Shown piece by piece: positions 52,269 through 59,168 of a DNA stretch of 59,168 nucleotides; position 1 is the first letter of the stretch, and each line of letters starts with the position of its first letter. A model generated the notes under the pieces. The model was given only the letters and a program-made list of their open reading frames with translations. It was not told the DNA's origin and ran no database searches. Origin of the DNA: Cyclospora cayetanensis (Eukaryota > Apicomplexa > Conoidasida > Eucoccidiorida > Eimeriidae); contig NW_020312164.1 of the NCBI RefSeq assembly GCF_002999335.1, positions 1 through 59,168 on the forward strand. The letters are read 5' to 3'. Made by a program: the position numbers and the translations under genes.

Positions 52269-55200
52269 CACGGCTCTTGCAGCAGACGCCTCTATAAGGG
52301 GGGGTTCTGCCTGCGGAATAACGGTTGCTGGTACTGGAACGACTCCGCAGCAGCAGCAGCAGCAGGAGCAGCAGCAGCAACAGCAGCAGCAACAACATTG
52401 CCCATCTCTGCCTGCCGCAGAAGACAGCAGTGCATGCGGGAGCTCTCTAGACGGGCAGCTGGAGAAGGTCGCGTTGTGCTCACTGAAACTCGCCAAAAAT
52501 CTTAAATCTTTTTCTGTCCGCATTGAGTTGCGGGAGTGGTAAGGCGATTTTTTGCCTGATTCGGTGTATAAAATGCAAGTCGAGGTGGCGTGGCTAGTCT
52601 TGCCATCCCTGAGCTTAAGGAGGCCAAAGAGGAAATGTCTGAGAAAGATTCTCAAACAGAGCTGCTGTTGCATGCAAAGCCGTCCATATGGCATGCGCCG
52701 AAGAAGGTTTTCGCTTTTTCTTTGTGGCACAGCAGCCTGTTTCTATGTATATATATATAGGCATTCATTGAGCTCTGTCGTGGCACACGTCTACCAACGT
52801 GCTGCAGTGTGAAAGAAAGAGGGGGTCTTACTATTGGATCTCCTTAGATGTGTGGAGTCTATATATATGTATGCATGGAGCATCACGAGAACTGTGCAAA
52901 TATAATTATAAATACATATATATATATATATATCTGTGAGTTCCATTGCATATAAATATATGCGTGAATTCATGTGTAAATATGCGTGTATTTCGTGTAT
53001 GTATGTGTATTTGTGTATGTATGTGTATGTGGATGCGTGACTGCCTTTCCTGCTGCTATCCCTGAATGTGTTTCTTCAGGCGTATCAGCTACGGCACGAC
53101 TCCTGAGAAGGTTCCTTCTCTTTGGTGTGTGAGCGTCTCTGGACGGCAGTATCGCTTGGAGCGACCGGCTGGTCGCTATGCAGCTCTTTTTGCATCTTGT
53201 AGACGGAGGTTTGAGATAGCGGCTCGCGTGGTTCCTCAGCTGTATGTACACCCCACCACGGCGTATGAGGAGCTCTGCGGCTTGCTGACGGCTGCGGAAA
53301 CAGCCAAACAAAAGGTCCAGCAGACGCACGAAGGGCAGCAGCCGTCTTCACCTTCGGTGCGCTGCTTCCTCGAAGGAGAGCGAGTCTGCACTGACGCTCA
53401 CGCTGCAGGAGATCCATCGCAGGAGGATGCCATGTTAGACAGCCTTTCTCAGCAGCATCAGAACCAGCCGGAGGAGCAGCAGCCGCTATCCCCGGCAAGA
53501 AGCAGCAGCAGAAGTACAGGACGAGGTTCATCGCGAGGATCGCGTCCGCATCAACAGCAGCAGCAACACCAGCAGCAGCAACAGCAACAACAACAGCGAT
53601 CTTACCCCCCTCCTTACCCCCTTCAGCAGCATCAGCAGGAGCATCTCAACGACCCCAACTCGATCTTTGAGCATGCCAAGCTGCTTTCCGCCCTTCCGAT
53701 TCGGAAAGGCAAAGGATCGCAGCTGCTATCGCTGTGTGATCCACGAGGCACTGGCGTAAGGCACTTGGCAGACGAGACTATCAGTCCTTCCTGCTGCTGG
53801 GGAGGGGCCTTTGCGGTAGAGGGGTGTACAGAGGAGTATCTTGTTTCCATCTCACGCTTCTTGCTGACGCAAATTGCGGCTTTTGAGGCAACAGTGAACG
53901 GGAAAGGCGCACTCCTCAAGGACGAACAAGCGGCGAACGGCAACGCATGCGCTACGGGGGGAAGGGAGGAAGAAGGGGGTTCCTCGAGCGGCGATGCATG
54001 CAGTAGTCGCAGCCTCCTTAAGGGGCCCTTTTGCCAAAAGCTCATCGAGAAGGCGAACGCAGCTCACGTGTACCTCCCCCCCCTCGAGTATTTGCTGTCT
54101 CCAGATCTCGCTGCCCTCCAGGAGGAGGAAAAGAACGTGCAGCAACGCCCTGATCAGCAGCAGCAGCAGCTGCTGCTAATGCTGCAGCAGGCATGCGCCT
54201 CAGAGGTCGAGTCAGCAAGAGCCGCCGCAGTAGGCGCGTCGACACAGCACGCCTCATCGTCGGCAGGCAGGTGGGGAGTGTTCTCAGGCAGGGGAGGGAA
54301 GCGCTGCAGACGACCTCGCGGAGACGTCGCATGTCTGGAAACAACAGCACCAGCGCCTGCAGGAGCAGAGCAAGGTAGTTATAGTGGCCATACACCAGGA
54401 GCTTCATCAGAGTACGACTCGCAACAGGCTGATCCCACTGCAGACGCAGGAGCAGCTGCAGGAGCAGTTGCAGCAGCGGCTGCTGCTGCTGCATCGAACT
54501 TGCGGACGGCAGCAGCAGCCGTACAGCTGCAGCACCAAGTGCAACACTCGCAGCAGCAGCAACAACAACTAGCACCATCGCCACTACAGGCAGAGCTGGA
54601 AGAAGCGGTAGTACAACCAATGGACGAGCTTTCCATAGATCCTTCAGAGTTTCCGATGGTGCGTTCGAGGATACGCGTGAGGCATACCGCCTTCTTTCTT
54701 CTAAGCTACCGGCTTCTTAGGCAAAATCCTCTTTTTGTTTTCTAGAGTCTGACTCCTGTACTTCCGAAGGGCTCTTGTGAGACAGCCAGCGGTATATATA
54801 TATATCTATCTATGTATATATGTATGCGTTCACATAACAGGCTCCTGTTTCTGTACGTTGTATGCTTATTTGTGTGTGTCTATGGATGTGTATGTACATG
54901 TATGTGTATGTATATGTGTGTTTATGTATGTTTATGGATGTGTGTATATGTGTATGTCTATGTATATGTGTGTTTATGTTTTTCTGCGTTGTATGTGTAT
55001 GTCTATGTATATGTGTGTATGTCTATGTATATTTATGTATGTATATGTTAATGGGTGTGTATGTATATGTTTATGGATGTGTATGTATGTTTATGTATGT
55101 TTATGCGTATGCGTATGTATATGTGTTGTGTCTCAGTGCCAGCAGCGCGTGTTGCCGCTGGCTTTGCTGCATCTCTACAGACATCCAGAGCTCATGGAGC

Positions 55201-58200
55201 TGCAGGATTTTTTGCGAGTTTTCTCGGAGTATCTTCAGTTGCTGCCCCCCTCCATTGAAATTCTGGAAGCAGCGCTGTTACGACCGGCTGTGATGCCTTC
55301 ACGTGCGTGTGTTACGGGTGTGAATACGCCCATGGGGAGTACAGAGGCAGCGGCATCTGAGAGACACGGGCATCAGAGGTTGCAACTCACGGCTCGCATG
55401 TATGAACTGCCGCACAGGCTTTCTCTGCAAGAGCACCAGGGGGCACTTCTGCTGCATGAATCTCCCTCGGGAGGAGGTAGGCAGGATGAGGATGCAAGCT
55501 TCGCAGCCTCGCCAGGAGAGAACGCAGTGGAGGCATCAACTGCTGAACCGGTTTGCAAGACGGATCTCACAGCAGCAGATGCAGCTACTAAAGCCCAAGC
55601 AGATGCAGCCACTATAGCTCAAGCAGGGGTAGAGGAAGAAACAGACGCAGACGTGTTGAAGAGGCTGTCGGCGGGAGAGTCTGTAGGTGTTGCCGACATC
55701 CTTGGGGGGGAGGGCAAGGAAGGGGTCTACAGCAGCTCCAATACTGTCGGCGCAACTGCAGCAGCTACAGAAGAAGCTGCAAGTAATAAGCCAGCGACAG
55801 CACCAGCCAGCGGTGAAGGCGTGACAACGAGCGCAGGAGGTCAGGGTAAGGAGGATTTTTGCGCCGAAGAAGACACTTGTGTCACGGAGGAGGAGGGCTG
55901 CCTTCTGAGCGGGAGAGCAGCAGGAGATGCTGAGGATTCAGAAGAAGCGGAAAAAGCGGCAGATGCAGAGGCAGAAGCGGCAGATGCAGCGGCAGCAGCT
56001 CTGGATGCAAACGTGTCTGAGGCATGCGGCAAGCAGCTTCCTTTCTTCTTTGGAGATGCCTTGCTGCTGCGACTTGTGCAGCTGGCTGTGCTGCAGCTAG
56101 CGGAGGCGTTGCCTCGAGCCGTGCCTGTAGGGAGCAATGCAGCAGATGGTCTTGTGCCTGAGGAGAGCATGGTGTCTGCAGCGCTGTGGCTAGGCATTGA
56201 TCTAGGATTCCAAAGACACCCGCTTCAAAACAAGCCCAAGAAAAAGCTGCGCCAACACGCTGCTGCGTCAGGCATCAAGGGAGAAGCCTCAAGCTCTCAG
56301 CAGCAGCAGCAACAAGGCCTTTTCTTAGAGCCTTCGAGCCTCGTTGGCGCAGCCGCTGACAGCAGCACGAGCAGCAGCTTCGACGGCGAGAGCAGCCGTC
56401 ATGCAGCATTTGCTCCTGCAGTGAGTGCAGCAGCCTCAGCTGCTGCATTTTATGAATGTGCAGCTGGAGGGCGTCCGAATATCCTGCAGCATGTGCGTCG
56501 CTTGCTTGCTGAAGATGCAGTTTTCACGGCGGGAGCTTTGCAGCCTCTACAGCTCGGGAGTCGCGCATTGAGAGCTCTAGATGGCTTGCCTTTCGACATC
56601 CGTCTCGTTGATCCCCTAACAGCCCCCCTCCTGCTCAAGAGACTGCTCTTCGAGTGTATGTACAGCCCGAGGCGCACTTACTTGACACCGTCCATGATGG
56701 AGCCACCCCCTCGACGCAACGCAGCAGCAGCAGTAGCTCCAGAGAATGCAGAAACACACGACCAACGCCTTCGTGAGGAGACTCCGGGAGAGACGCAGCC
56801 TCTGCAGGAGCACAGCACTTACGCAAGTTGCGTCTTAAAGGAAGCAGAGGGGCAGAACAAGGGGTCTGCAAGTCTGCAGCAGCAGGAGCAGCAGCAAGAC
56901 GGGGAGCTGCAAAGGGAGCAGAATCAGCAGCAGAAACAGCAGCAGAACCATACTCCACTGGAGCCGCACAAAACGGAGGCTGTGGCATCTGTGGACGGCG
57001 CGGTAGCCATGAAGATCGAGTGCATCAAGTCTGTGGATGAAGTCGAAGCTTCGTGCCTCCCCTCAGAGTTCACGTCTGCAGAGGCGGATATGGCGACAGC
57101 GGAGATGCCACGAGAGGCTTCTGGGGTGTCTCGTGTGATTTCTGCAGCTCTTGTGGAAGGCGCTGTGCATGCAATTGAGGCTGCTGCTAGCGCCAGTCCA
57201 ACCTCGAAGGCTTCCGCATTTGCGGCTCCAGCGGCAGTTGCGGAAGGCACAGACACGCCGAGTGCCTTGCGATCGCTGCCAGCAGCGGGGAGTGGCGAAG
57301 ACTCTTCCTCTCTGACAGGAGGCAGCGACGTCTGCGCAGAAGGAAAAGAGCAGCAGGAGCCTAGAGAAGCAAAGGAAACGGCGTTTGCTGCTCTTGGGGG
57401 AGCGGCAGCTGCTGCGCAAAGAGGAGGACGTAGTGGCTGTACCAGCAGCAACAGCTGTCAGCCAGAAGCCTCCGCCGATGAGGATCTCTCCGACGTCAGC
57501 AGTCTCGAGGAGGGAGATCGCGATGAAGACGAAGAGACAGCAGAGGCAGCTGCTGCTGCGGCAGCTGCTGCGGGAGCAATTCCTGCAGTGGAGTGGGTAA
57601 TTGATCTTGGCAAGGCAGAAGTATGTGGTGTTGACGCTAGTGCCATTGATCGCCTCTTGCTGGCACTGCATAGCCTCCGGTAAATTTCATTTCGTCTCCA
57701 TGCTAAGAAGGAACGCTGCTGCTCCTACTCCTGCTGCTGCTCCTCCTGCTGCTGCTGCTGCTGTGGCTGCTGCTGTGGAGGAGAAGGTCGTCTTTTCTCT
57801 GCGGCAGCAGGCGTACTTTAAAAAAGTCTTCTGTCTCTCTCTTTTTCTCTATCTCTCTCTCTTTCTCTCTATTTCTGTCTCTTTCTCTCTATATCTGTCT
57901 GTCTGTGTCTCTCTATATACCTACCTCTCTATATCTGTCTTTCTCTTTCTCTCTATCTCTCTCCATATCTATCTCTCTGTCTAACTATTTCTCTCCCTCT
58001 CTACATAAATATATATATCTCTATCTCTGTCTCTCTATCTATCTCTATCTATCTCTATATCTCTATCTCTCTCTATCTATCTCTCTCTATTTTTCTCTCT
58101 CAATCTCTCTATCTATCTCTCTCTATCTCAATTTCTCTATCTATCTCTATCTGGCAGAGCCCTTCCTCGTCTTAAGGCTTTTCTGCTTCAGATATTTTTT

Positions 58201-58883
58201 GGCCGTTTGTGCGAACGGCTGTAGCAGTGCAGTCGCTGCAGTGAGGAGACTCTCTCGCATTTGCACATGGATTGTATTTGTTGGGTGCTGCAGATGCGGC
58301 AGCTTTTGGCTGTTGCCAGGAGATATCCGCTGCTGCCTGCTGCAGCAGCTGCAGCGGCTTGTCTCCGATGGATGGCAGGGAAAGTTTTTTCTGGATGCGA
58401 AGCTCGAAGCGCTAGCACGTGCGCGTCTAAATCTGCTGCGGCTAAAGGCTGCTGCGACAACAAGCCATCCGGAGGAAGATCTGCCGACTGCTACTACTGC
58501 TGCCCTTGCTGCTGGGGAGCTCAAAACGGAGAAGGTAGCCTTGCAAAGCGCGCTGCTCTTGAGAAGCTGCAGCAACTGAGAGAAATCTACTGCACACCGC
58601 TTGCGAATACCCACATCTTGGAATGACACAGACTCCAGAAGGGGTATCCATGGATCTTCTCGCTTCCTATGATGCAAGTTATACACGTCTTCCTGCAAAA
58701 TCTTTGCTTTGCCATTTCGCGCGCTCTGCGCATGTTTTGCTCTGCACTATTCACAGGAAGTTGACGACAGCCAGACAGCCGAGGATGGTGATGCAGCTGC
58801 TGCAGCAGCTGCAGCAGTCACGAGTGTCACACCCCTAAAGGATTCTTTACCACGTGGAACTGATAGAGCAAAAGAGGAGACAG
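49900..58883 (+). CDS. Large nuclear protein with RFTS-like and DDT domains, 3' incomplete
   Basis: Exons in phase: 49900-51534, 52042-52538, 53080-54676, 55137-57679, 58158-58220, 58294-58534 and 58757-58883, over 2230 residues and probably continuing past the window. RFTS-like (DNMT1 replication-foci) domain: first part about 509-560 (YAADFLLYNKTAERLLPIEA), a poly-Gln insert, then about 690-785 (IELREWRISYG, QYRLERPAGRYAALF, TAYEELCGLL). DDT-like domain: 1244-1293 (ELMELQDFLRVFSEYLQLLP), a long acidic/Ala-rich insert, and a second part about 1540-1575 (GDALLLRLVQLAVLQLAEAL). Family knowledge: RFTS binds chromatin marks and autoinhibits DNMT1; DDT occurs in ISWI-partner remodelling subunits. 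No methyltransferase motif is seen. The rest is Gln, Ser, Asn and Ala runs from CAG tracts. ATG at 49900 may not be the true start. Confidence 0.72.
50500..50550 (+). repeat. CAG tract, poly-Gln
   Basis: An uninterrupted CAG run in the first RFTS/DDT-gene exon, part of a wider Gln/Leu-rich block (about 50180-50900). Confidence 0.9.
51257..51378 (+). repeat. AGC/AGT tract, poly-Ser
   Basis: The same CAG-type DNA repeat read in the Ser frame, with AGT and AAT interruptions, immediately before the RFTS-like segment. Confidence 0.9.
51655..51890. repeat. TCTCTCTATCTCTTTGTC pyrimidine array in intron
   Basis: About 230 bp of TCTC repeats in the first intron of the RFTS/DDT gene. It is strand-biased: pyrimidines lie on the transcribed sense strand. 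Confidence 0.95.
52227..52267 (+). repeat. CAG tract, poly-Gln insert within RFTS-like domain
   Basis: Thirteen consecutive CAG codons, with a second cluster at 52350-52395, separate the two halves of the RFTS-like domain. Confidence 0.9.
54790..55125. repeat. TATG/TGTA array in intron
   Basis: About 330 bp between exons 53080-54676 and 55137-57679, ending about 10 bp before the TTGTGTCTCAG acceptor. Chance frames read through it and fuse to the next exon. Confidence 0.95.
57829..58150. repeat. TCTC/TATC pyrimidine array in intron
   Basis: About 320 bp of sense-strand pyrimidine repeats between exons 55137-57679 and 58158-58220, reaching to within seven bases of the CTGGCAG acceptor. Confidence 0.95.
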
Positions 58884-58917
58884 GTGTGTTGCAGAGTTTC
58901 TTGCGGGGGTAGTTGTC

Positions 58918-59168
58918 GCGCTGCGGTTGCTGCTGGTGTTGTTACTATTGCTACTGGTGCTGTTACTGTTGCTGCTGATGCTGTTACTATTGCTGCTGGT
59001 GCTGTTACTATTGCTGCTGGTGCTGTTACTATTGCTGCTGATGCTGTTACTATTGCTGCTGGTGCTGTTACTATTGCTGCTGGTGCTGTTACTATTGCTG
59101 CTGGTGCTGTTACTATTGCTGCTGGTGCTGTTACTATTGCTGCTGGTGCTGTTACTATTGCTGCTGGT
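58918..59168. repeat. 21-bp minisatellite running off the right edge
   Basis: Twelve or so units of GCTGTTACTATTGCTGCTGG plus T, first two units variant, the rest almost identical to the last base. It follows the last seen exon of the RFTS/DDT gene. Five of six frames are open (for example AVTIAAG on plus, TSSNSNS on minus), so it could be coding or intronic. Confidence 0.95.

Noticed and set aside
58535..58626. Exon reading QLREIYCTPLANTHILE with stop as the end of the RFTS/DDT gene
   Set aside because: The intron would be 38 nt. The acidic exon at 58757 fits the phase with a 222-nt intron.

Overview
The window looks like nuclear DNA of a coccidian apicomplexan, most probably Eimeria. The reasons are dense CAG/CTG trinucleotide tracts that read as poly-Gln, poly-Ala or poly-Ser inside exons, many small GT-AG introns, an ApiAP2-type gene, a CDPK-like kinase, and long TA/TG, GATA and TCTC arrays confined to introns and gene flanks. 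There are no operons, Shine-Dalgarno sites, phage genes or CRISPR arrays. I built gene models by hand from splice signals, intron phase and protein family patterns; no search was run.

Layout, left to right. (1) A CDPK-like kinase on the minus strand, about 0.6-8.15 kb, open at both ends. (2) A minus-strand gene with nine predicted exons, 12.66-19.70 kb, whose protein (about 1476 aa) carries four LOTUS/OST-HTH-like segments. (3) A repeat-rich stretch, 19.7-24.4 kb, with only weak coding candidates. (4) A seven-exon minus-strand gene, 24.47-26.42 kb, that assembles into a 240-aa NSE1-like (SMC5/6 complex) RING protein. (5) A plus-strand eight-exon ApiAP2 gene, 27.74-32.72 kb, 925 aa with two AP2 domains. 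(6) Minus-strand genes for a divergent glutathione S-transferase (33.5-34.6 kb), a small two-helix membrane protein (35.3-35.8 kb) and a second protein kinase (39.6-41.5 kb). (7) A mostly gene-poor stretch, 41.5-48 kb, with one or two orphan exons. (8) A large plus-strand gene from 49.9 kb to the right end, whose product combines an RFTS-like (DNMT1 replication-foci) domain with a DDT domain; a 21-bp minisatellite runs off the window edge.

Two sequence landscapes alternate. Segments of about 0.3-21 kb and 28-32 kb and everything right of 48 kb are full of CAG tracts and intronic microsatellites. About 22-27 kb and 33-48 kb are nearly free of both, and genes there (NSE1-like, GST, membrane protein, second kinase) encode compact proteins without homopolymers.

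No pathway links the genes, but several concern chromatin and gene regulation: an AP2 factor, an SMC5/6 subunit, an RFTS/DDT protein and a LOTUS protein expected to act on RNA or germ-granule partners. The most unusual items are the RFTS-DDT combination and the habit of long UG/UA or pyrimidine arrays ending just before 3' splice sites.
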